From Dysosmobacter segnis (GTDB lineage Bacteria; Bacillota; Clostridia; Oscillospirales; Oscillospiraceae): a DNA stretch of 64,000 nt. Where the stretch lies: contig NZ_JACOQI010000015.1 of assembly GCF_014297285.1 (NCBI RefSeq), forward strand, positions 19,497-83,496, written 5' to 3'. Each line of letters opens with the position of its first letter. Position 1 is the stretch's first letter. Below the pieces are notes generated by a model, which saw only the letters and a list, made by a program, of their open reading frames with translations, ran no database searches and was not told the DNA's origin. The position numbers were made by a program, and so were the translations under genes. Below are positions 31,683 to 40,532 of the stretch, one piece after another.

Positions 31683-32606
31683 ATGGCAAGCAAGATCAAA
31701 AGACGCTTCACAGACACAGAAATGCAGATCGCCAAGGAAACGGATCTGCCGGAGCTGATGTCCCATTTGGGCTATCAGGTGCGGCGGATCGGCAGATACC
31801 ACACCACAGCGGAAATGGACAGCCTGCGGATCAAGGACCGCCGCAAGTGGTTTCGGTACTCGCAGAATACTGGCGGGGACGCCATTACCTTCCTGCAGCA
31901 ATTCTGCGGCAAGAGCTTTCCAGAGGCTGTGGAGTACCTACTGGCCTTTCACGGCAGGGCAAGAGACTCCCCCGACAAAGCGGTGCCTTCCGTCAAGCGG
32001 GACGAGGTGCAAAAGCCCTTTACCCTGCCCCCTCGCAATGCGGATGATCGCAGGGTGTTTGCCTACCTGCACAAGCGCGGCATCGTCCCACAGGTGATCC
32101 GTCAGTTTTTGAACAGCGGCCTGCTGTATGAGGACGCCGAGCATCACAACTGCGTGTTCGTCGGAAAGAACAGCGCGGGGTAGGCAAAATACGCGGGCCT
32201 GCGCGGGACCTATGACCGGGAGGGCAAGGGCTTCCGCGGAGATGTGACAGGCAGCGATAAACACATCGGCTTCGCACTCCCGTATGACCGCAGCTCAGAT
32301 CAGGTTTTCGTATTCGAGGCGCCCATCGACCTGATGAGCTATCTCACACTCCACCGGAACACACCGAACGCGCTGGCCCTCTGCGGCCTTTATGACGGTG
32401 CACTGCAAGCCTATCTGACAGATCATCCGCAGATCAAACGAATCGAATTGTGCCTGGACGCAGATGGGCCGGGACGGGAGGCGGCTCGGCAATTTCAGAA
32501 CAAATACACAGCCATGGGCTACGCCGTGACCGTGGAGGAACCCCGCAGCGGCAAGGACTGGAATGAGTATCTGCAAAAAAGAAAAACACCTGAGAGGGGG
32601 CGGTAA
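31683..32606 (+). pseudogene. DUF3991/TOPRIM-type primase-like gene interrupted by an amber codon
   Basis: One continuous protein frame runs from ATG 31,683 (after AAAGGAGGTC) to 32,606, broken only by TAG at 32,181-32,183. The first part has a CHC2-like WFRYSQNTGGDAITFLQQF segment. The second part continues in the same frame with AKYAGLRGTYDREGKGF, VFVFEAPIDLMSYLTL and ELCLDADGPG, the TOPRIM glutamate and DxD. A CAG-to-TAG change (Gln) would explain it. Without readthrough a 166-residue fragment lacking the TOPRIM domain results. A GTG at 32,244 could start the second half separately. Confidence 0.75.
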
Positions 32607-32670
32607 CCAAGTAATCAACACGAAAGATCCAAAGAAACCTATTCGGAAAATATAAGGAGGAAGTTCGCAT

Positions 32671-35600
32671 TTGAATAAAAAATATTTCTTTTCTCACCGT
32701 GTACTGGCCATGCTTCTGACACTGGCCCTGTGCCTTGGCATGATCCCCACGGCATCAGCCGCCCAGCAGAACAGCTACCATGATCCCGTCGAGCATTGGC
32801 AGCAGGCCAGCAACCGGACGAATGAACTGGATGTCAACGCCATCGTCACCCACGAGACCTTCTACTGCGCCACCTGCCGGGAAAACACGGATTTCACCGT
32901 CTGGCGTGTTCCGGAGTATACCCGCTCCGGTGAGACGGCCCTGAACCGCAACGTCAAGTATTCCAACGGGATGTGTATTGACGAAGTAACGGTAGGTAGT
33001 CTGGATGCCGGTGTCCCCGGCGAGAACGCCTATTACACCGGCTACCACTGGACCAAATCCGTATGCAGCCGCTGTGGAGACTGGAACAGTAACGAGACCA
33101 ACGGCGCCCCCTACGCATGGGATAAGAACATCTACGTTCTGCATGACTGCGCCGCCAAATTTTATCTGGATCTGCCGGAGACCGTTACTCATGAATATGT
33201 AGACAGCAAGTACCACCGCACCGTCACCAAGGGCGGCACCTACTGCTGCTTCTGTTACGGTACAAATTACGAGAAATCCTCTGTGCTGGAACGCCATGAC
33301 ATGGCGGTGGAGACTCTGCCCCAGCCCGCTCATGGCCGTTTCGCTGCCGTGGAGAAGTGCCGCCTGTGTGACTATACCCGATATGACTACACGGCGGCCA
33401 AGGCCGTTGTTGCCAGCTACTACGGCGTGGCAGACGGACAGCCCCATACCATCAGCGTCACGGACTTGTCTGAAGCCGGTGTCCGCACGGCCATCCGCTA
33501 CGGCAACAGCGCGGATAGCTGCACCATGACCACCGCACCCAACTATACGGACGAGGGTCAGTACACTGTCTATTACGAAATCACCTACACCTGTGACGGT
33601 GTGGATATGACGGAAAACGGCGTGGCCTATGTCTGGCTGCGGGATGATACCACAGATGAAAACGGCAACTGCGGCTGCGGCTGCTCTAACCCTAACTGCG
33701 GCTGTCAGAACAAGCATTGCAACGGAAATTGCTGCACCGACAAGGGCTGCGGTGAAAACCACAAGTATATTCTGCTGGACAGCACCAAGGCCGGCTGCAC
33801 CACCCTCGGCTATGACCGCTACCTCTGTACGGAGTGCGGCAAAATCGAAAAGCGCGACTATGTGGACTCTCTGGGCCACGCATGGCAGGGCATCGTCATC
33901 CGTGACGCTACCTGCGAAACCGATGGCAAGCTGCTGGAGCTTTGCTCCCGCTGCGGACAGATGAAGCAGACCGCCACGCCCAAGGGCGAACACAGCTATG
34001 AGGTCTATACCGTGGCCGCCACCTGTACCAGCCCCGGCTATACCGTCCGGGAATGCTCCGTTTGCGGAGACCGGCACATCGAGGACATTACTCCCGCCAT
34101 TCCGCATGATTACAAGGCTCATGTGATCGAGGCTACCTGCGATGCAGAGGGAAAGACCATCCATCGCTGTGATGGCTGCGGCAGTTCTTTTGTCACAGAC
34201 TATACGGAAGCCCTGGGCCATAGCTGGGACAAGGGCACCCTTGTCACCAACGCCACCTGCACCGGCGAGGGGGTCATGGAATACCGCTGCACCCGCTGCG
34301 GCTATCACCGTCTGGATGCCGACCCCGCGGATGGCCACATCCCCGGCGCTCCTGCTACCTGCACGGAACCCCAGCTCTGCACCCGCTGCGGTGCTGTGCT
34401 GGAAAAGGCCCTGGGACATGATTACAAGTCCGAAGTGACGGCTCCCACCTGCACGGAGATGGGCTACACCACTAACACCTGCTCCCGGTGCGGTGATACC
34501 AACAAGAGCAACTACACCGAGCCTGCCGGTCATAAGCCCAGCGACTGGATCATCGACAAGGAGCCGACCACCGATTCCGAGGGCAGCAAGCACAAGGAAT
34601 GTACCGTGTGTGGTGAAAAGCTGGAGACACAGCCCATTGAAAAGATCTACAACAGCGCCACCACAGATAGTAAGGGTGAGGCCATTGTGGGCGGCTACCT
34701 TGTGACCGTCACCGACACCAAGAATCCCGTCGCAAACGCCGCTGTGGCGCTCCATAAGGACAATTCGATCTCCATCCGCCTGCCCAATAGCCGCCTGCTG
34801 GACTACGCAGACCAGACCACCGTCACCGTGCAGCTGGTCAAGGACAAGAGCGCTGTACCGGGCATGAGCATTTCTGTCACGGATAAGAATGACAACTATG
34901 CCGCGGGCAAGACCGACAAGGCGGGGCAGGTCACCGTTCCCACCGGCAGCGGCAAGACCAATGAGGACGGTAAGGTCACTGCTGGCTATGAGGATGCGGA
35001 CGGCGACCGTTGGACGCTGACCATCAAGGTGGAGCATACCGATACCGGACGCCCCATCCCCAACGCGGAGGTCGCCATCGGCAAGACCGGCAATATTACG
35101 GTCAAACTGCCGGATGGCACGGATCTGGATAAAAACCACCGTGTGACGGTTACCGTCACCGACCACAAGAAAAATCCGCAGGAGAATAAAAACATCATTG
35201 TTAAGGGCGACCTGAGCCAAACGGCCAAGGGCAAGACGGATCAGGACGGCAAGCTGACCGTTCCGGAAATCGAGGAAAGAGAGCGTCACGGCGCATATAT
35301 CCTGGGCTACACGGACGGGACCTTCGGCCCCAGCCGCAGCATGACCCGTGCGGAGGCCGCCGCTATCTTCGCCCGTCTGCTGGCGGAGAAGAACGGCGAT
35401 ACCATTTCCACCGTGGCCAACACCAGATTTACGGACATTCCCGCCCATGCCTGGTACTCCGGCTATGCCAAATACCTCAATAACAACGGTGTCACCTACG
35501 GTAAGAGCAAGACCATCTTTGCCCCCAACGATGCCATTACCCGTGCCGAGTTCACTGCGCTGGCCGTCCGCTTCTTTGATGTGTACGGCGATGGCGACGC

Positions 35601-35931
35601 TGAGATCATGGAGCAGTATAAGGACTTCAACGATGTGAGCGACGGTTATTGGGCTGCCGCGTACATCAAGGCTGCCGCCAAGCATGGCTGGATCAACGGC
35701 TATGGTGATGGCTCCTTCCGCGCTGACGATGAGATCAACCGTGCGGAGGTTGTGACCATCGTCAACCGCCTGCTGGGCCGCGAAGCGGATGAGGCATACA
35801 TTGCGGATAACCTCCGCAAGCTGAACACCTTCCCGGATGTCAGCCGCAAGCATTGGGCGTACTACGCAGTCATGGAGGCCGCCAACACCCATACCGCCAT
35901 TCTTGGTGACAGCGAAAGCTGGGGCAAGTAA
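32671..35931 (+). CDS. Cysteine-rich SLH-anchored surface protein
   Basis: A 1,086-residue secreted protein. The signal peptide (MNKKYFFSHRVLAMLLTLAL, cleavage after TASA) leads to a long region with CxxC pairs. From about residue 365 to 665 there are tandem repeats of about 40 residues of the type C(T/E)..G......C..CG......P..GH, probable small metal- or disulfide-bound modules. Two carboxypeptidase-regulatory/Ig-like segments follow, then three SLH domains (from about residue 870) that bind secondary cell-wall polymer. TTG 32,671 follows AAGGAGG. As ICE cargo it may mediate adhesion or mating contact. Confidence 0.82.
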   Translation: MNKKYFFSHRVLAMLLTLALCLGMIPTASAAQQNSYHDPVEHWQQASNRTNELDVNAIVTHETFYCATCRENTDFTVWRVPEYTRSGETALNRNVKYSNGMCIDEVTVGSLDAGVPGENAYYTGYHWTKSVCSRCGDWNSNETNGAPYAWDKNIYVLHDCAAKFYLDLPETVTHEYVDSKYHRTVTKGGTYCCFCYGTNYEKSSVLERHDMAVETLPQPAHGRFAAVEKCRLCDYTRYDYTAAKAVVASYYGVADGQPHTISVTDLSEAGVRTAIRYGNSADSCTMTTAPNYTDEGQYTVYYEITYTCDGVDMTENGVAYVWLRDDTTDENGNCGCGCSNPNCGCQNKHCNGNCCTDKGCGENHKYILLDSTKAGCTTLGYDRYLCTECGKIEKRDYVDSLGHAWQGIVIRDATCETDGKLLELCSRCGQMKQTATPKGEHSYEVYTVAATCTSPGYTVRECSVCGDRHIEDITPAIPHDYKAHVIEATCDAEGKTIHRCDGCGSSFVTDYTEALGHSWDKGTLVTNATCTGEGVMEYRCTRCGYHRLDADPADGHIPGAPATCTEPQLCTRCGAVLEKALGHDYKSEVTAPTCTEMGYTTNTCSRCGDTNKSNYTEPAGHKPSDWIIDKEPTTDSEGSKHKECTVCGEKLETQPIEKIYNSATTDSKGEAIVGGYLVTVTDTKNPVANAAVALHKDNSISIRLPNSRLLDYADQTTVTVQLVKDKSAVPGMSISVTDKNDNYAAGKTDKAGQVTVPTGSGKTNEDGKVTAGYEDADGDRWTLTIKVEHTDTGRPIPNAEVAIGKTGNITVKLPDGTDLDKNHRVTVTVTDHKKNPQENKNIIVKGDLSQTAKGKTDQDGKLTVPEIEERERHGAYILGYTDGTFGPSRSMTRAEAAAIFARLLAEKNGDTISTVANTRFTDIPAHAWYSGYAKYLNNNGVTYGKSKTIFAPNDAITRAEFTALAVRFFDVYGDGDAEIMEQYKDFNDVSDGYWAAAYIKAAAKHGWINGYGDGSFRADDEINRAEVVTIVNRLLGREADEAYIADNLRKLNTFPDVSRKHWAYYAVMEAANTHTAILGDSESWGK

Positions 35932-35938
35932 ACACCCT

Positions 35939-35971
35939 GCCACCCTCCCGATGCCGGGAGGGTGGCTTTTC
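35939..35971 (+). terminator. Terminator after the SLH protein gene
   Basis: GCCACCCTCCCG and CGGGAGGGTGGC pair perfectly (12 base pairs, ATGC loop) followed by TTTT. Confidence 0.92.
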
Positions 35972-36009
35972 TAACATCAAACATCATAATTAAAAAGGAG
36001 AACTGAACT

Positions 36010-36384
36010 ATGCTGAAGATCACTGCCATTGGCAACCTGACCAACGATGTGGAACTGAAAATGAATGAGACCACCGGCAAGCCCTACGCCATCCTGCGAA
36101 TCGCCTCGGACCGCCGCTATAAGGATAAGGATGGCAACAAGCTCACCGACTTTATCTCCATCAAGGTGCGCGGCCCTCTGGCCGAGCGCTGCGCCGAGTT
36201 TGCCTGGAAGGGCTGCAAGCTGGCGGCCTCCGGCGATTTTGAGACCATTACTTTTGAGGACGAACCGGAGCGTCAGCCCGGTTTCCTCATCAAAGCCAGC
36301 GAGGTGGAGTTCCTCTCTCCCCGCAAGGTGGAGGAAACGGCGCAGGAATTGGAAGATGAGTCTGTCCGCGAGGTCGCTGCCTGA
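36010..36384 (+). CDS. ssb: Single-stranded DNA-binding protein
   Basis: A 124-residue OB-fold protein: MLKITAIGNLTNDVELK, a short DNA-binding loop with RIASDRRYKDKDGNKLTDF, and FISIKVRGPLAERCAEF. The C-terminus is acidic but lacks the classic DDDIPF tip. ICE-borne SSBs protect transferred single strands in the recipient. AAAGGAGAA precedes the ATG. Its stop overlaps the next start (TGATG), the first link of a chain of overlapping genes to about 43,500. Confidence 0.9.
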   Translation: MLKITAIGNLTNDVELKMNETTGKPYAILRIASDRRYKDKDGNKLTDFISIKVRGPLAERCAEFAWKGCKLAASGDFETITFEDEPERQPGFLIKASEVEFLSPRKVEETAQELEDESVREVAA

Positions 36385-37358
36385 TGAAAAATACCGGGAT
36401 CACATATACCAGCGCTGAACGCAGCCCTGTGATCCTGCCGGAGATGGCCGAGCTGCTCCCGCCTTTGAGCGCGGAGCAGCTCGACGCTCTGGAAGCAGAT
36501 CTCATCAAAAACGGCTGCTACGCACCCATCATCATCAATGAGGACATGGTCATCATCGACGGGCACAACCGTCAGGCACTGTGCGAAAAGCATGATCTGC
36601 CGTACACGATGGCCGTTTTCTCGTTTGAGGATCTGCTGGAAGCCAAGCAGTGGGCGCTGGATACCCAGAAGGGACGCCGCAATCTGGAAAAGTGGGAGCT
36701 GGGCAAGATCGCCCTGAAGCTAAAACCAGAGATTGAAGCCAAGGCCAAAGCCAACATGGCTGCTGGCGGACAGAATTTCCGCCCCAGTGAGGCCGAGGAA
36801 GGTTCGGCAACATTGCCAAACCTTCCTTCTGTTGAAAAAGCGGTAGATACCCGCAAGGAACTGGCCGAAGCGGTCGGCTTGGGCGAGCGTACCATGGGCA
36901 AGGTCATGCAAATCGATGAGAATGCCCCGGACGCTATCAAGGAGGCGCTGGACAAAAAGGAACTGTCCATCAACAAGGGCTATGACCTGACCCGCCAGCT
37001 TCAGGATGTACCGGAGGATCAGCGGGAACAGGCTGCCGCGGAGCTGCTGGAATATGAAAAGGCGAAGAAGAATCTCAAACAGCAAAATGCGGAGATCGAC
37101 CGCAGGGGCAAAGTTGCAAACACTTTCTGCAAGGCATACGAAAAGGCTTCTCTTCTGACTGCCGCCGAGAAAGATGTCCGCTGCTGGACGGAAGGTACCC
37201 GCATGACGCTGGAGGAACTCCAGGACACCGTGAAGGAGTCCCGTGAGATCGCCCAGGTGTTCGCCGCCATTGCCGATATCATTGAGCAGAAGATTCTGCC
37301 TGCAGACTGGCGAAACACCGGCCCCGCGGAGGATATTCCCTGTGGGGTGGCGTCATGA
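36384..37358 (+). CDS. ParB-N-domain protein
   Basis: A 324-residue protein with a ParB/sulfiredoxin-like N-terminal domain (LEADLIKNGCYAPIII, then IIDGHNRQALCEKH at about residues 50-65), a central helix-turn-helix-like region (TRKELAEAVGLGERTMGKVM) and a coiled-coil C-terminal part. Such proteins bind specific DNA sites and often hydrolyse CTP. Here it may act in ICE segregation or gene control alongside the ParM/ParR-like pair. No ParA ATPase is encoded nearby. Confidence 0.78.
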   Translation: MKNTGITYTSAERSPVILPEMAELLPPLSAEQLDALEADLIKNGCYAPIIINEDMVIIDGHNRQALCEKHDLPYTMAVFSFEDLLEAKQWALDTQKGRRNLEKWELGKIALKLKPEIEAKAKANMAAGGQNFRPSEAEEGSATLPNLPSVEKAVDTRKELAEAVGLGERTMGKVMQIDENAPDAIKEALDKKELSINKGYDLTRQLQDVPEDQREQAAAELLEYEKAKKNLKQQNAEIDRRGKVANTFCKAYEKASLLTAAEKDVRCWTEGTRMTLEELQDTVKESREIAQVFAAIADIIEQKILPADWRNTGPAEDIPCGVAS

Positions 37359-37846
37359 GCGAGATGCTTTCTGTTCGCCAGTGGCAGGACCTGTTCCGCA
37401 GTGGGGCGTTTCAGGATAGATCCCGTGAGACGCAGATCCGCGCCGGGTGGTATGACTGGTTTTGCAGCGATACGGCTCTTGCCGGCAGACTGCAGAGGAT
37501 CGGCAGGGTGGTCATGGGGATCACGGAGCCTGCCATTCTGGACAATTACTATGTCTGGTTTAAAAACAACTGCCCTCTGGACGGCCCCCTCTATGATGAC
37601 GTGCGCTTTGAGCCGTTGGAGGGAGACCGCTGCGGACGGTACTTTGTGGTGTCTCAGGATTGCCCTTATGAAAAGCAGAAATGGACGCTGTATACGGAGC
37701 GGAGCGGCTTTGAGACCCCGGAGTTCAGTTGCGATAAGGTCCGCGAGATGGAAAAATACCTGAACAGTCAGGGCAAAAATCTTGCACAGGCTATGCAGCT
37801 GTCCGCTGTCGTGAAAAAACCGAAAAAGGAGGAACCGACGCGATGA
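37355..37846 (+). CDS. Hypothetical protein, 163 residues
   Basis: It starts with an ATGA overlap of the ParB-like stop. The protein is soluble with many aromatic residues (SVRQWQDLFRSGAF; RAGWYDWFC), a central beta-rich part and a lysine-rich tail (VVKKPKKEEP). It overlaps the next gene by 4 bases. Proteins of this kind recur in clostridial ICE backbones without assigned function; no motif is recognised. Confidence 0.6.
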   Translation: MSEMLSVRQWQDLFRSGAFQDRSRETQIRAGWYDWFCSDTALAGRLQRIGRVVMGITEPAILDNYYVWFKNNCPLDGPLYDDVRFEPLEGDRCGRYFVVSQDCPYEKQKWTLYTERSGFETPEFSCDKVREMEKYLNSQGKNLAQAMQLSAVVKKPKKEEPTR

Positions 37847-38265
37847 AAGAGAAGAAAAGTCCTTCACCGCCCAGCCTCCCTCCTGACGCCCAAAGGGAGA
37901 TCCTGGACAGGCTGTCCGCGGAGACTCGGATCAGTTCTCAGGAGATCGCCGCCATTTTGAAGCGGCACGGCGTCTGCGGCGATATGGACGCCTTGCAGGA
38001 TGCCTATCGGAAGCGGCTGGGCCAGCGCCTTATGTCCACCATTCGGGATGAGACCGGCAAGCGTGAGGTGCTGGCAGCCAGCGGCGGCGAGTATGTCATC
38101 GTGGATTGCTGCAACGATCCGCAGAAGCTGAAGGCTATTCGACACCGCATCCAGGCGCAGATGAACGGACTGGATGTGTCTGCCGGAAAGGTGCGCAAGC
38201 GTGTTCGTTTTCTGGAACGCTTCGCTTCTTGGGTGAGAAAGGAGACCTCGGATGGCGCGGCGTGA
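37843..38265 (+). CDS. Hypothetical protein, 140 residues
   Basis: The start overlaps the upstream stop by 4 bases after AAAAAGGAGG. The N-terminus is proline-rich, followed by a helical region that could be DNA-binding (ISSQEIAAILKRHGVCGDMDAL) and a very basic C-terminal half (GKVRKRVRFLERFASWVRK). It overlaps the next gene by 14 bases. A nucleic-acid-binding role is possible but unproven. Confidence 0.6.
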   Translation: MKEKKSPSPPSLPPDAQREILDRLSAETRISSQEIAAILKRHGVCGDMDALQDAYRKRLGQRLMSTIRDETGKREVLAASGGEYVIVDCCNDPQKLKAIRHRIQAQMNGLDVSAGKVRKRVRFLERFASWVRKETSDGAA

Positions 38266-38647
38266 ATTGTCAGCGGCGGATATCTACCATAAATTCGCGG
38301 CGCAGCTGGACAAGGATGGCTTTCGGTTGTACCACGCCGCGCAGCGGAGCACCGGCTTCCAGCCCTATGACGCCTTCCCTTATGAAGATAACCGGGGCGC
38401 GTTTGAGGCAGCGGACGGACATACCCTTCTGCGCTATCTGGAAGCAGCTCATTTCGATGCCGTCACATGGGAGATCGTCCCCGGCACCACCTATGAACGG
38501 GCCATCCTCGGCAAAGTGGACACCACTACACCGGAATACCGCGCGTTTCGTGAAGCGATCTGCAAGGACGCACTGGGGCGCATGGGGTTGGGGCATCTCC
38601 TGAAAACAAAGGAAAAAGAAGTGAAAGAGGTGGGACATGAACGATAA
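38252..38647 (+). CDS. Hypothetical protein, 131 residues
   Basis: ATG 38,252 (MARRELSAADIYHKFA) follows GAAAGGAG inside the previous gene. The protein is soluble, alpha/beta, with acidic and aromatic patches (FQPYDAFPYEDNRGAFE) and a basic tail. It overlaps the next gene by 11 bases. No known domain; real by virtue of its position in a chain of coupled genes. Confidence 0.6.
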   Translation: MARRELSAADIYHKFAAQLDKDGFRLYHAAQRSTGFQPYDAFPYEDNRGAFEAADGHTLLRYLEAAHFDAVTWEIVPGTTYERAILGKVDTTTPEYRAFREAICKDALGRMGLGHLLKTKEKEVKEVGHER

Positions 38648-39323
38648 CATCACCGAGATCAACAAAGATACCTTCTGGGAGCTGATCCAGAGTGCAAAGG
38701 AAACCTGCGGACAGGATATGGACGCTATGATGGACTTCCTGAAAGACCGTCTGGTATCTATGGGACCGGAGCAGGCTCAGAACTTCCACGACATCCTCCA
38801 CGCCTATGAGGATCTTGCGGACAAGTTTGGACTGTGGGACGCCGCCGAGGTCATGAAGGAATATGGCTGCAGCGATGACGGCTTTATCGACTTCCGCGCC
38901 TGGCTCATTGCCCAGGGAAGGGATGTCTATCTGTCCGCGCTGGCAGACCCGGATTCTCTTGCGGAGGTCATCCCCTACGGGGACTGCTGCTTTGAGACGC
39001 TCAGTTATGTGGGAGATTATGCCTATGAGCAGCTCACAGACAAAAGCGCCTATGACCAGACGGATCAGACAAGATATGAAACACTGCTGGCAGAGTTGGA
39101 ACAGGATATCGTCTACAAGGGCGGTATTGAATTTCCCAGAGAGGGACCGGAGCTGAAACAGTACCTGCCACGGCTCTGCGCGGCGCATCCGGGCTGGGAT
39201 GGCAAGACACGCTGGAATGTGCAGCAAAAGGAAATGCGGGATCTCATCCGTGCCGGAAAGGCGTATGACCAGCGGCAAGCGCCCAAAAAGAAACACCGCA
39301 ATCATGGAGGTGAGGCCAGATGA
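38637..39323 (+). CDS. DUF4240-domain protein
   Basis: The 228-residue protein matches the DUF4240 pattern by eye: DTFWELIQSAKET near the start and GFIDFRAWLIAQGRDVYLSAL with DPDSLAEV at about residues 80-110. DUF4240 proteins are of unknown function and occur in predicted toxin, immunity and mobile-element contexts. The C-terminal part is basic (KKKHRNH). AAGAGGTGG precedes the start. Confidence 0.7.
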   Translation: MNDNITEINKDTFWELIQSAKETCGQDMDAMMDFLKDRLVSMGPEQAQNFHDILHAYEDLADKFGLWDAAEVMKEYGCSDDGFIDFRAWLIAQGRDVYLSALADPDSLAEVIPYGDCCFETLSYVGDYAYEQLTDKSAYDQTDQTRYETLLAELEQDIVYKGGIEFPREGPELKQYLPRLCAAHPGWDGKTRWNVQQKEMRDLIRAGKAYDQRQAPKKKHRNHGGEAR

Positions 39324-40246
39324 GCGAATCCGTCATCATCGGTGTAGATCATGGCTACGCTGCCATGAAAACCGCGCATTTTTCCTTTCACACCGGGCTG
39401 GTGGCCCATGAGCATGAGCCGTACACGCTGAACAATGTGCTGGAATACGGCGGTAAATATTACGTGGTGGGCAGTGGACGCCAGCCGCTCCAAAAGGACA
39501 AGACCCAAACGGAGGATTACTACCTTCTCACGCTGGCCGCCGTCGCAAAGGAACTGGTATACCGCAATGCCGGAACGGCAGCGGACATCCATCTGGCAGC
39601 CGGACTGCCGCTCACCAGCTTTGGCAGGGATAAGAAAGCATTCCGGGACTACCTGTGCCGGGGCGGCAAACCGGTGTCCTTCCGCTATGAAGGAGAGGAC
39701 TATGTCATCACGATCTCCAAAGTGTCGCTGTATCCGCAGGGCTATGCCGCAGCGCTGACGCAGGGTAGCCTGCTGGATGAGCCATCCGTCATCGTTGCGG
39801 ATATCGGCGGCTGGACGGTGGATCTCATGCGGCTGGACAACCGCATCCCCAACGCCGCCATCTGCCGCAGTCTGGAACTCGGCATGATCCGCTGCCTGGA
39901 TGAGATCAGCGAGCAGATCCGCCGTGGCCTTGATCTGTCTATGACGGCAGCTCAGATTGAAAGCGTTCTGCGCGGCGATGCCAGCCATGTGAACGAGGAC
40001 GCGAAAAAGATCATTTATCAGGAAGCGGAACGCTACACCAAACGCCTGCTCTCCGCCATCGCGGAGAGCGGTCTGGATGTCCGAGCCATGCCTGCTGTTT
40101 TTCTGGGCGGCGGTGCGACGCTGCTGAAGCATCATGCTTCCGCCGCGGACGGACTATGCCGTCCCATCATACTGGATGACGTTTGCTTAAATGCCAAGGG
40201 ATATGAGCGTCTGACAGAGCGAATGTCGAAAAAGCATGAGCAGTGA
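39320..40246 (+). CDS. parM: ParM/StbA-like actin-fold partition ATPase
   Basis: A 308-residue actin-like protein: IGVDHGYAAMKTA (phosphate 1), a central IVADIGGWTVDLMRL (phosphate 2), and VFLGGGATLLK near residue 265 (adenosine motif). ParM proteins polymerise and push plasmid copies apart. It overlaps a small ParR-like gene by 11 bases, the usual type II partition arrangement. An ICE would use it to keep its excised circular form; that is inferred. Confidence 0.85.
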   Translation: MSESVIIGVDHGYAAMKTAHFSFHTGLVAHEHEPYTLNNVLEYGGKYYVVGSGRQPLQKDKTQTEDYYLLTLAAVAKELVYRNAGTAADIHLAAGLPLTSFGRDKKAFRDYLCRGGKPVSFRYEGEDYVITISKVSLYPQGYAAALTQGSLLDEPSVIVADIGGWTVDLMRLDNRIPNAAICRSLELGMIRCLDEISEQIRRGLDLSMTAAQIESVLRGDASHVNEDAKKIIYQEAERYTKRLLSAIAESGLDVRAMPAVFLGGGATLLKHHASAADGLCRPIILDDVCLNAKGYERLTERMSKKHEQ

Positions 40247-40532
40247 CAAGAAGCGGCTGAACCTGTCCTTCTCCATGGCCTCGCCCATCCAGCGGCAGGC
40301 GTGGCGGACGCTGATGGATATTCCGGCAGGTGAGCGCACCGGTGCCGTTTGCCGGATGATCTGTGAACACAAAAATCAGCGGGAACTGCTGGAGGCTGTG
40401 CGTCAGGCGATCCGTCAGGAATTGCAGGGTAGCCAGATCCAAATCGCACAAGCAGCGCCGCAGGCCGGGAGCATCGACGAGGATGTTCTCGGCTTTCTTG
40501 CGTCGCTGCAGGAAGGAGATGATACAGACTGA
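40236..40532 (+). CDS. ParR-like centromere-binding protein
   Basis: A 98-residue protein beginning SSDKKRLNLSFSMASPIQRQAW, a ribbon-helix-helix-like N-terminus, followed by a helical and acidic C-terminal tail (EDVLGFLASLQEGDDTD) as found in ParR adaptors that contact ParM filaments. It directly follows and overlaps the ParM-like gene. Direct repeats expected for a parC centromere are not obvious nearby. Assignment rests on partner and size. Confidence 0.7.
   Translation: MSSDKKRLNLSFSMASPIQRQAWRTLMDIPAGERTGAVCRMICEHKNQRELLEAVRQAIRQELQGSQIQIAQAAPQAGSIDEDVLGFLASLQEGDDTD

Noticed and set aside
32755..35943. Long minus-strand open frame (about 1,060 codons) opposite the SLH protein
   Set aside because: The plus strand has signal peptide, repeats and SLH domains with a ribosome binding site; the minus frame is a GC-driven shadow without motifs.
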